This document shows, one piece after another, positions 11,824 to 22,575 of a stretch of DNA of 64,000 nucleotides. Position numbers and translations under genes: made by a program. Origin of the DNA: Ridgeia piscesae (lineage: Eukaryota; Annelida; Polychaeta; Sabellida; Siboglinidae). Numbering within the stretch: position 1 is the first letter of the stretch; each line of letters begins with the position of its first letter. The notes below the pieces were generated by a model. The model searched no databases. It saw nothing but the letters and a program-made list of their open reading frames with translations, and was not told the origin of the DNA. The stretch is from the NCBI GenBank assembly GCA_025642075.2, contig JAODUO010000134.1, forward strand, positions 455,001 to 519,000, in the 5' to 3' direction.

Positions 11824-11890
11824 TACATACATACATACATACATACATACATACATACATACATACATACATACATACATACATACACAC
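11661..11890. repeat. Compound CGCA / ACACGC / CATA microsatellite
   Basis: Successive blocks of (CGCA)n, (CGCACG)n, (ACACGC)n, (CA)n and (CATA)n. Open frames over it are low-complexity Arg/Thr/His or Cys/Val strings and are not genes. Confidence 0.96.
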
Positions 11891-12549
11891 AAACACATTA
11901 CTACGGTGTCAATCAACATAATTAATATTAAGCACATACGAGGCCAAACTTTACCCAAACTTAACATTCAGATGCAGAGACCTAAACATGTTAAAGTCGG
12001 TATTAGTAATTCGATTGTTGTTTGTATAGTATCATGTGGAATGTGTCTTCGGAATCTCTTCTGTTGCTCGGAATGACATATCATACTAAGTAATCACGTT
12101 TGATATGACGTCACGATAATTGTCCTTAGTTTAGGCGTTATGGATTCATAATGTGTTTGCATACGATAACGCATCACGTAGGAGAGTCACCCGCACGTAC
12201 GCCAAGTGGGGGACGAAACGTAGACGAGAAACACGTAAGAATACGGGTTGAGGTTTGTCCTATACGAATTTGATTGGAATACTGAGCAATTAACACCATT
12301 TGTTACATCTAATTACATCGATCGTAACAAACCGTTTAATAAAATAAAATTAAAAAATTAAGCAGACTGGTCTAAATTCCTAGTTTACCACTAATAACAC
12401 AATAACAGTCTATTTCGATGGAATAGGGATTAGGGATACGTTTCAAGAAACTAACTACCCACACACAAACAAGGGTTATAAAATAGAAGAAAAAAATGAC
12501 TCGTTGACGAGAATTCCATTCGAAAGCTGACATAAATTCAAAAGAAACG
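11891..12549. other. Intergenic, nothing recognised
   Basis: AT-rich unique sequence with no coding or RNA gene recognised. Confidence 0.5.
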
Positions 12550-13496
12550 CAGTTGGACCCAGACCGCCGGAGTCAGCAGTTGAACACAGACCGCCCGAGT
12601 CAGCAGTTGGACTTAGACCGCCGGAGTCAGCAGTTGGACCCAGACCGCCGGAGTCAGCAGTTGAACCCAGACCGCCGGAGTCAGCAGTTGGACTAAGACC
12701 GCCGGAGTCAGCAGTTGAACCCAGACCGTCGGAGTCAGCAGTTGGACTAAGACCGCCGGAGTCAGCAGTTGGACCCAGACCGCCCGAGTCAGTAGTTGAC
12801 CCAGACCGCCGGAGTCAGCAGTTGGACTAAGACCGCCGGAGTCAGCAGTTGAACCCAGACCGCCGGAGTCAGCATTTGGTCTAAGACCGCCGGAGTCAGC
12901 AGTTGGACTAAGACCGCCGGAGTCAGCAGTTGGGCTAAGACCGCCGGAGTCAGCAGTTGGACTAAGACCGCCGGAGTCAGCAGTTGGGCTAAGACCGCCG
13001 GAGTCAGCAGTTGATCAGACCGCCGGAGTCAGCAGTTGGACTAAGACCGCCGGAGTCAGTCAGTTGGCTAAGACCGCCGGAGTCAGCAGTTGGCTAAGAC
13101 CGCCGGAGTCAGCAGTTGGACTAAGACCGCCGGAGTCAGCAGTTGAACCCAGACCGCCGGAGTCAGCAGTCTTGGTCTAAGACCGCCGGAGTCAGCAGTT
13201 GGACTAAGACCGCCGGAGTCAGCAGTCTCAGTGGCTAAGACCGCCGGAGTCAGCAGTGACTGGACTAAGACCGCCGGAGTCAGCAGTTGACTAGGCTGGA
13301 GTAGGTTGGCTACCGCCGGAGTCAGCAGTTGGACTAAGACCGCCGGAGTCAGCAGTTGGACTAAGACCGCCGGAGTCAGCAGTTGGGCTAAGACCGCCGG
13401 AGTCAGCAGTTGGACTAAGACCGCCGGAGTCAGCAGTTGGACTAAGACCGCCGGAGTCAGCAGTTGGACTAAGACCGCCGGAGTCAGCGCTTGGAC
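12550..13496. repeat. 27-bp minisatellite array, about 35 copies
   Basis: Units of 27 bp contain GACCGCCGGAGTCAGCAGTT followed by GGACTAA, GAACCCA or GGGCTAA. Several small indels break the phase (about 12795, 13010, 13050, 13165, 13225, 13290). The last seven units (about 13312-13490) are more regular. On the - strand the array reads LTPAVLVQL in one frame and ADSGGLSPT in another; I read this as a consequence of the 27-bp period, not a protein gene. Confidence 0.95.
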
Positions 13497-15174
13497 TGTA
13501 CAAAAGGTGGAACTGTGTCGGAAGTGTCGTAATAGGACAAAACAAGACACGTTGAAGAAGTAACGACGTCCACCCGTGACCGCCAAGTGCACGCGCACTG
13601 GACATGTCAATGGGCAGGTAGACTACATAATAAGATGCGTCGCGGTTGCAAATATAAGCAGTGACACTCACGAGCTGAAGAGCTAGTGTCTTGTGCCTAC
13701 TCGTCTGTAGTGGTCAGTGTTTAACTACACCGTCTCGGCTGGAGGAGGCCCGAAACGACACCGACAACAGGGCGCGGCGTTTTGCCGGAAGTGAAGGGAA
13801 CTAGTGCGATGTCCGTGACCTTCAGCACGCACACATCTCCGGGCAAGTCAGCCACGTTCTCTCGAAAAACGTGTTCAGATATTACAGGCAACACAGCAAA
13901 AAATCTAATTTATAGTAAGAGAACATTAAAATGCTTTTTTAAACACGTCGTATTCGATGATTATCATTGGCGCCGGACCGTGATGAGTATGAAAGGGTGT
14001 AGCTCTCTAAACATCGGTGATTCTCAGGGGTTGAAGCCCTCCAAAATCCTCAAATTGAACTCCCCTTGAGGCTCGTCAGAACACGTTGAGACACAATCTC
14101 CAAAACCTACATTTTCACCCACCCCCAGTAAGATTCACACAAAATTTTGAAAATATCTAAACATTGCAGGCTTAATCCAATTTCAAGTCTCACACATTAC
14201 AATAGTTGGGGTTCGGCTCCCCTACTCCTCCCAGAGTTATGATGACATTTTTCCTTTTGTGTGTGAACGTATAGGTCTATTGGTGCGACAAACTCATTGT
14301 CGCCATCATTACAGGACGTGACGACTGGTGCACGATCACGAGAAAGGTCTAGTCGAGTACTTTTGGCAATCTTTGCCTCAATGTGTTTCTTTTCCAAATG
14401 TAAGAACGGCCCGGCTGAACTTTGCCCAATATGTAAAGTCCTACCGATCAGTGTTTCCGACATATTGATACAGATGGGCAATATTTCAAAACACACGTTT
14501 AAAATAATAATTACTTGTGCATTTATTGGTTAGCGATATGATTTGTGTCCCTCTTGAATTGCACAAAAGGTCACTAGCAAATATAAAATAATATGTATAA
14601 AATTTTCTTTCTGGAATTATGGATGCTGGAGCATATTAACTTCAATGCCGATTCCAAACTGTGTGCTTTTGATAAAGCGTTGAAAGTCTAATGGGAGACT
14701 CATTTCAACAGTAACGACCGGAATGGTTGTGTTGAAATGATTGCTGGTTTAATTCGTTCGCAACAAACACGAACGCGAATGTAGACGTCAGGCGCGTGTA
14801 TCAAGCGCTTTGTCATCACAACTGCATGCCGGGTAATATGTCTAATATCCGTGCAGAACGGTCGAAGCCATTCGTTGCAGGCACGAAATTACGCAAACAT
14901 AAACGTTTGGTGTCATTATTTCGGCCATTAAATTGAGACAGAATCAATCACACTCACAAGTAAAAACAGTTGCTCTATCTGCACGAACCGACACAACGTC
15001 CCCAATCAGCCTCAAACAAGGAGTATTATGGGTCATCAACAATATTATGTAGTATAGACTCCATGCACCATAAATTGGTAGGCCGTTTCAAATCATATAT
15101 CATACACAATACACACATAACATAAACACACCACACACATACGCACAAGCACGCACACTCATATAAAAATACTC
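13497..15174. other. Intergenic, nothing firmly recognised
   Basis: About 1.7 kb of mostly unique sequence. Open frames at 13782-14069 (+) and 14197-14496 (-) match no family I know. The phrase GTTGAAGCCCTCCAAAATCC near 14030 and the matching style of 14140-14235 could be an old transposon fragment, but no termini were found. Confidence 0.45.
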
Positions 15175-15219
15175 GCACGCACGCACGCACGCACGCCCAC
15201 CCACGCTCGCCCGCCCGCC

Positions 15220-15260
<41 letters not shown>

Positions 15261-15292
15261 GCACGCAAGCACGCAAGCACGCACACACGATC
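15175..15292. repeat. (CGCA)n microsatellite
   Basis: CGCA/CGCC runs interrupted by CCACCCACGCTCGCCCGCC and ending in (AAGCACGC)n. Confidence 0.95.
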
Positions 15293-15712
15293 ACGGTATA
15301 TTGTTAATTAAAAATGTGTTTATTTAGTAACGTAGAACATAGAATACCAAACGTATATATGCATCACACAACGGCGTACGAGATTTGTTGCACAAAGCTC
15401 CCCTCCACAGCGACATCACACGTCCCCGCTCTTGAACAGTGTTAATTGCTGTCTGGATTCCTCGGATAAAACACTTAGCAGAGTTAATGTAAACGATGAT
15501 TCAGACGCCACTGTTTGATTTTATGAAATAAATAGCTCGACGACGTGAAACCGCGTTCTGTCAACGGAGCATTAATTCTCACATGCTTTCCACGATGAAA
15601 TACATGAATAATATTTATTATGAAGTAAACCTTCATATCGGATGCCCTGACTGTGCCTTTGTAATGCTTTGGTATGCCTAGGTGGTGTGTCTTTGTAGTG
15701 CAGTGCAAAGTG
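15293..15712. other. Intergenic, nothing recognised
   Basis: Unique sequence. A 74-codon - strand frame at 15484-15708 is unsupported. Confidence 0.5.
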
Positions 15713-16045
15713 TAGACACACTACCTAGGCCTATCACAGCACTACACAGACACACTACCTAGAACTATCATTGCACTACACAGACACATTACCTAGGCCT
15801 ATCATTGCACTGCACAGACACACTGATAGGCCTAGGTAGTGTGTCTGTGTAGTGCAATGATAGGCCTAGCTAGTGTGTCTGTGTAATGCACTGATATGCC
15901 TAGCTAGTGTGTCTGTGTAATGCACTGATATGCCTAGGTAATGTGTCTGTGTACGGCATTGATAGGCCTAGCAAGTGTGTCTGTGTAGTGCATAGATAGG
16001 CCTAGGTAGTGTGTTCTGTGTAATGCATTGTTAGGTGCCTCTGTG
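15713..16045. repeat. 34-bp array with internal orientation switch
   Basis: About three 34-bp units read CACAGACACACTACCTAGGC then CTATCATTGCACTA from 15713 to about 15822. The array then flips, and about six units read as the reverse complement (GTGTCTGTGTAGTGCAATGA then TAGGCCTAGCTAGT). The junction near 15822-15826 therefore forms a long imperfect inverted repeat able to fold as a hairpin or cruciform. Each unit also holds the small palindrome CCTAGG or GCCTAGGC. Confidence 0.92.
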
Positions 16046-16087
16046 AGGCATTGTTACTTGCAGATATTTACATTACACAAACATGCC

Positions 16088-16130
<43 letters not shown>

Positions 16131-16131
16131 C
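16088..16131. repeat. (CGCA)n microsatellite
   Basis: Eleven uninterrupted CGCA units. Confidence 0.95.
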
Positions 16132-17324
16132 CACACACAACATTTTGTTTGTTGCATAAATAATCTGCATAAAACAGCCTCGTAAGTCGTAAGTCATCTT
16201 CTATGTCATATTCATACCACAATTGTAGGCCCTACTTGGTTGTGTATCTTTGTCGACTGTACGTACAAGTTATGAATCGAACGTTACAAGTATCTGTCAC
16301 ATCAGCTTCAAAACGTGACGACGGCTGCGGACCAGTGAAAATGAATTAGACGGAGAAAATGGGCTCGTTGGGATAAGGCATGGGTCGGGATTGTGAGTTT
16401 GTCCTGTAATCGGAATAGCTGTCGATAACACGAGTGACGATAGGTGTGGCAGTGATTCTAGTTTGTGTTGGAACTGTCCTCTTCTGAGAAACACGTGTAG
16501 GAGATGACCGCTGGTCAGACAAGTAATTGTGTATTATAAATAACAAAGTCCGCCGTAATAAAGACAATGGCTGTCAGAATACCCGGTGTAAGCCCTACTT
16601 ACGCCTAGGTCCGCTCGTGTCGTCTGTGAATTTAGTTAATGTGATGGCGTAGACAGAACCAGTAAAACAAGCAAGATTGATAGGCAGCTGAGTTCGATCC
16701 CAAACACCACTGGGAGTGAACGAATCGGATGTGTGCCTGCGTAAGTGTATAATGTGATCGTATGCATGTCTACATGCGTGCGTACGTGCGTGCGTGCCGA
16801 AAAAGCTTAATGCATCCGCGATAGCTTCCCTCAGGCTCAGCTCAGGCGGTATACTAAGAGGCGGACCATAATATTATGTTTTATGATAATAATTACACAG
16901 ATCTAGGTATAAGTCCAGTTCATCTAGCGTTGGATAGACGTCTACCGTTAGTCCTAATTATAAATCATCCTTATGCCTACGCGACTTCCCTGTGCGAGCG
17001 TTTGTATTGTGGTTTTTGGGCCAGTCATTGCGCCTACGCGAATTATGCGATCGCTCCGTTACTCAAACCCTATTACCCCCGTAGTCTAGGGCTAGGCGTA
17101 GGCCGGCTAACAACAGACTGAAGTAGAGCGGAAGAAAATCATTCGCCCTCCGGCAGGCAAACAAGTACAACTGTTGTCAAGATACGGGTTCGATGTTTTC
17201 AGGGTTGACGTATCACTCCCCCTCCGGCTTACTGCGTTATCGCAGAGCCCAATTTGAATCATGCGCGAATGCTGCGATTTTAGATAGGCTGCGTAACACG
17301 GATCTCGTTAAGGGGGCTCGGTCT
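16132..17324. other. Intergenic upstream of the ADAMTS gene
   Basis: CpG-containing unique sequence. An 81-codon frame at 16876-17121 and - strand frames at 16297-16567 match no family. GAGTTCGATCC at about 16689 resembles a tRNA B box, but no A box or cloverleaf surrounds it. Confidence 0.5.
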
Positions 17325-17440
17325 ACGTTTGTGGGCGGGGCATACATCGCGCGTGCGTTATAGTCAGGACGTTATCTCGCCGATCCAACCGCTTCAACGA
17401 CGTCATTGGTTTGTTAAAGTTGACAGGCAGCGAGATAACA
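17325..17440 (+). promoter_or_regulatory. Putative ADAMTS promoter (GC, CRE-like, CCAAT boxes)
   Basis: About 500-600 bp upstream of the chosen start codon lies a GC box GGGCGGGG (17333-17340), a CRE-like GACGTCA (17399-17405) and an inverted CCAAT box ATTGG (17405-17409). The boxes sit between the arms of a perfect 9-bp inverted repeat, GTTATCTCG (17371-17379) and CGAGATAAC (17431-17439). CpG is dense (15 in 17281-17400). No clear TATA box was seen, as in many CpG-type promoters. The transcription start is not determined. Confidence 0.4.
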
Positions 17441-17942
17441 AAATTGGTACACGCATTCGTTGAGCCTACAAGGCGTGTACGCTCAACTCCCCTGCTGTGC
17501 TAATGGGTTCGTCCGTGTGCGGCGGCGGCAAGTTAGAAAGTCGCCGGCTGGCTGGTGCTCTTATAGGTATCAAAAGCCGTGTGCTTAGCCAAGTAATCAG
17601 CCAGTATTAATTGTTCGTAGCCGAGGAACGTACTATTGGAAGTTAAGCGCTGAGGACTTATTCGATTGTCTACACAAACGCTTACCGTAACTGATTCACC
17701 GTTCGAGTGCAGCACGCACACCAGACGACAAACCGAGGGTTTAAGAAAGAAGACTAAGAAGACGTTATTCAACACTGCAGACACAGTGACAAGTTTCGTG
17801 GTCGGTAAACGGCTGATCTGTGGATTATCATTGTTTGGCTGATCCAGCCCACCTGCGCCTGTCGGGTCCACAGCAGACTCGGGCGTAGTTTACGTTCATC
17901 TGTATGTACAACACTTCCTCGGTGACTTCACATTTCCTCAAG

Positions 17943-18060
17943 ATGTTGCAATTACGGGACGTTATGATGTCTATTGCTGTGATCGTCTTCATATGCTTCA
18001 CGGAGTTGCTGGCGACCCCTGTGACTACGAAAGACTTTATCTTTCCCGACACGACACAAG
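17943..18060 (+). CDS. ADAMTS7/12-like: Exon 1: signal peptide
   Basis: Encodes residues 1-39 and the first base of codon 40. The leader contains the hydrophobic core [15 protein letters not shown], typical of a secretory signal peptide. The donor AAG|GTTTGT ends the exon in phase 1. The AAG before ATG gives a good -3 A. The frame also has an ATG at 17904, which would place 13 polar residues before the leader. Confidence 0.82.
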
Positions 18061-18614
18061 GTTTGTATACGTGTACTTATACTTATACTATCACGTAGCC
18101 AGGTTCAATCAGTCAACTCTTTGATCGATGCTGTCACCCACTGTACCCGCCGGCCTTCGCTCAACACACGGGATAGTGGAGAGTCTGCCTTTGAAGAGGA
18201 TTACATTTCGTCATTCACGCTGTGTTTATATTTTATGAATGGACACGTATAATGTCTTAGTCGGTCGGTCGGTCGGCATAGATGTAAGGATAACTACCGG
18301 GCGCAACTGTATGGCATCACTTGTGTATAAGCATTAGTCAGTACTAGGCCTACTATTCTTTGACTGCGTCAAGATCTCAGTTGTAAGAAGGCTTTCTTCA
18401 GTATTCTCATTTAAATTCAGGACTTCCTTAAATTAAAATACGCGGATCGCGAATTACTCCATTTTGTTTGGTTTTTGCTTCCGTGTTTTGTTCACTCGCA
18501 TTATTATTTTGGGCGACACCTCCGTGACTGATATATGTCACGTAATCCTTATTGGCCGCTGCAGCACATTGTCATGTCGGTGACCCGACATTGGATAGTT
18601 GTGGGATATTTTAT

Positions 18615-18699
<85 letters not shown>

Positions 18700-21600
18700 G
18701 TGTGTGTGTGTGTGTGTGTTATGGATGTTCTATGACGACATAGAAGCGCCCAAAATACAATGTCCTTGTGGCGACTTGATTTACAACGTTCTTTTTTCTC
18801 AAAAAAGTTATATTGATTTACGGCCGGCCGGTGTACGTAAATATTGGCGACTTTGCCGTGGACGCCTACAAAGAGAAGGAAAAGAAGCAAGTTGCCGGTT
18901 TGGCGTCTACCGAGTAGCAGGTGTCTCTGATTTATGACGATTGCGTCACTCAGTTGGTTTTAAGGCCGCAGTGAGTGGTTTAATCCACCGTCTGGAGGAG
19001 ATAACCAGCCGTCGTAATGTACTGTGCGGTCGTTGAAGCATATACAAGGCCAGACGCACGTACAATCGTACATATGGCTACGATGTAGTGAATCTGGCGA
19101 ACAGATTACGACCTCGTTATTATTATATAGAGCAGGCCTACATATGCCTATAGTACGGAAGTTGTTCTCGAGCAAATCGGTTGGTAATAGTAAATGAAAA
19201 TGTAGATACATACTGAGTATATTAAAACGGAAGTGCGGGAACGATTTTAATGCAATCGTGCCACTGGCAATCAAATGAATCGACACAGTGACTGGCGAAC
19301 AACAATAACGGCGCGAGTAAAACAAACGCGCGCGTTGCGCCATCCCCTTATTTTGTGTGGGGTGTCGTCTGCTTTCGCGTCTTCGCGGAAGATCTGGGCG
19401 GGTTGTTTGAAAGCGATGCACATGATAAGTTTTACACACATCCACGCCATAATAAATGCATTGTCACATAGATGCGGCTAATTATCGGGTAAACCGTGTG
19501 TGGCGTTCGCAAAAATCTTTGCTACGTGCTCGTTATGATCGAGCTTTGGACGGCTCTCACCCACGCCTGATCCGGTGACCGCTTCGTCGGCGACACCGGC
19601 CGGTTACCAAGACTCCAAGTGAAGTCTGATCAGTGATCACGTACGTCGAGACGTGGCAACGCCCACATCGCTCCAAATTCACCGACGAAGTGGCGCATGA
19701 CAGTACATGCAGCAACCTATCAAATCAGTAAACGTCAGGTTAAATAGGATGCAGTCGAATATTTTTTCTTCAGATTCGATGACAATATCCAGTTTCATAC
19801 AAACAAACCCAGGCATGGGGCACGCCTAGGCTGGAACATTTTTGAGAGGGGCCCCCTTTGTCTTTGACCATTTGTATTTTACGTAGTCGTAGCCGTAGTC
19901 GTAGATACTACTTGTACCCGTTGTCAGACAACCAGGGTCCCTGGGCCCATCTTACTGCGTGTATCTAGACTAGTCCGACCTAGACTAATAAGGCTAGAAA
20001 GAAAGCAGTCCGATCCAGGGGCCGGGCAGTCAGTGGCAGCAGCAATATAAGTACATTGCGTAGTACTACAACGTATGTCTATCACAGACTCTATGTCTAA
20101 GACTAAGTTGTTTTCTGTGCCATGGTCCTGTTATCGCTAGGCCAGGGGCTACTGTGTGTATTTGGGAATGCAATTAATTATTGTATTTATACGCAGCATG
20201 TTTCCTGTCTACATGAAAAGTAAAATTGGTTGGTTGAAACGTTAAGTAATTAATTGGCATTGGCTTGCCACAATAAGGCACAATTATATGCATGGGTAGG
20301 CGACTTTAAATATTATGGAAATTGCATTGGTTGTCCTACTGTGTTCACGCTGAGTGAATATAAATTCTTTTTTAGAGGCCTTTCCTGCATGCATAATGAT
20401 CTGTTTTTCCCCAGTCATAGGCTTGCTGATGGCATTTGAGTGCCCCAAAAAACAAAACTACCGACTTGCTAGGTCATGAATTAGAAATATATTATTAATA
20501 TATTTCATTGCTCTGTGCTGACTCAGAGGTTAGTTTACCAACTTGAAACTTAATGTATTGATTAGACTGACCGTATTGACCTCATAGATCTACAAAAGGT
20601 AGAAAACAAATCAGTTGTTCTCATATGAGATGAAGCCAAACCTGAAGCCTAGTTGTTACTTAAATAGTCTAATTACATCTCTTTACATATTTATGACTGA
20701 ATTGTTATAAATTGTTTTGTCATATGTTTTGCATATCTCAAGTAGATTAATGTCTAGATATTGTAAAGATTTGATTGTGCATGCATGCATGTATTCATCC
20801 AGATAAAAGAACAGGCTAAAAGTCTTAGTCATAGATGACCTCGTCATAATAGCAACAACCACTCACTGTCACTCCATTGTTTAATTTTCTCCTCAACCTG
20901 TTGACCTTTGTATGAATTTGAATATAATAAGGTTATCTTAGCTTTATTTGAGCACCTCGTCATGTGAACTCATTGTCTGACTAAGTTGGAATGACAGAAA
21001 TTTGGCGTGGCCAAAGGGATACCAAAGTAGCACAGTACATCATTAGAACTAGTCATGCATGACTAGTGTTTTCAGGAACCTTCACAGAAATCAATGAATT
21101 GTAATCTGACAACCCCCATTGTAAGGGGGCGATGAGTGTAATAAAGGGGTTTGTGCTGCAGTCATTTGTCAGCTACCCGTTTGGTCCGGGTTCACGTGTA
21201 AAACAATCTCTTCCAGTTGAAGTACACCAGACTTGTTTTTCTGCTGATTGTGCTACATAACACTGATCATTACTTCAAAATATTGGAAGCCAACGCTGTA
21301 ATTGTATGATATTTGATTTGGCGTTTTGTAAGGTTTTTGCATGACTTTGGCGTACAAGAACAGCTTGTTCAGGGTGTTAGCTGGAGGCCAGGCAAGCACA
21401 CACAAACAGATGGCAAGGAATGCAACATAATTAAACAGCTCCCTTTGTCTGCTGTCTTGTTACACAGCATATATTTCAACTACAATGTAGTTTCTGTGGT
21501 ATTTATGGGACATAAATGTTGAAGACGCCTACAATGGTAACATGAAGCTTGTTTTGATGTACATACAGTAATAAATGGTTGTATTTTAATCGTGTCTAAC

Positions 21601-22263
21601 AGATTATATGGTTTCAGTTGTATGGATGTTAAACCTAAAGGATATGAGATAACATTACTCTGACATGTAACTGAGTTTACAGTACAAAGATGTCAAAATC
21701 TGTCTACTGTCATTGAATATTGACGTGATTGAAAACAGATCAGTACATCTCTCCTGGGGTCATCTCAAAATATAGTCTGTGAAACATCCTTTCTCTTCTT
21801 TACTGGATATTTGTATGTTAAAGTTTTGTTTTTGTTTCATTGTTGCAGCTGAGTTTGTCAAAGGTCTGACATCATATGAGATTGCTGTACCAGTCAAAGT
21901 CAATGAACATGGACACTTCGAATCGCACACATTAGAACATTCGCTCAACCACTACAGTTCACGTCGTTACCGTCGTGACACAGCAACGCAAGATGACACG
22001 ACGCTACATTACAAAGTCACTGTCGAAGGACTTGATCTACATCTAAAGGTGACCCCAAGTCATAAACTGTTTGCACCTGGCCTTGTCTTTGAGCGTCGGA
22101 GGGGTCAATATGGAAATCATACGAATGCCCGGATTACCCGTGTCTTAGGAAATCGGTGTCACTTCGAAGGGGAAATCAAAGGTCATCCGGGATCCCAAGT
22201 AGCACTTGCGACATGTAATGGTTTGGTAAGTGTTTCTGTTGATATTTTCTATATGTATATGTA

Positions 22264-22342
<79 letters not shown>

Positions 22343-22346
22343 GTAT

Positions 22347-22418
<72 letters not shown>

Positions 22419-22486
22419 ATATATATATATATATATATACAGTGTATACATTATATATATATATATGTGTAAATATATGTATGTAA

Positions 22487-22575
<89 letters not shown>

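Larger units (their letters stand above)
18061..21848 (+). other. Intron 1
   Basis: 3.8 kb. It holds four GGTC/CGGT units at about 18258, an AT/GT microsatellite at 18618-18719 and a perfect 20-bp palindrome at 21048-21067. CpG frequency falls sharply around 19.8 kb, within this intron. No other gene was recognised. The acceptor TTGTTGCAG precedes exon 2. Confidence 0.85.

Noticed and set aside
11567..12076. 169-codon frame with Arg/Thr repeats and its antisense Cys/Val frame
   Set aside because: Both are translations of a compound microsatellite.
16686..16702. tRNA B-box-like GAGTTCGATCC
   Set aside because: No A box, no acceptor stem and no cloverleaf around it.
17904..17942. Upstream in-frame ATG as the start of the ADAMTS protein
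   Set aside because: Weak context (T at -3) and it would place polar residues before the hydrophobic leader; 17943 is a better fit, though 17904 cannot be excluded.
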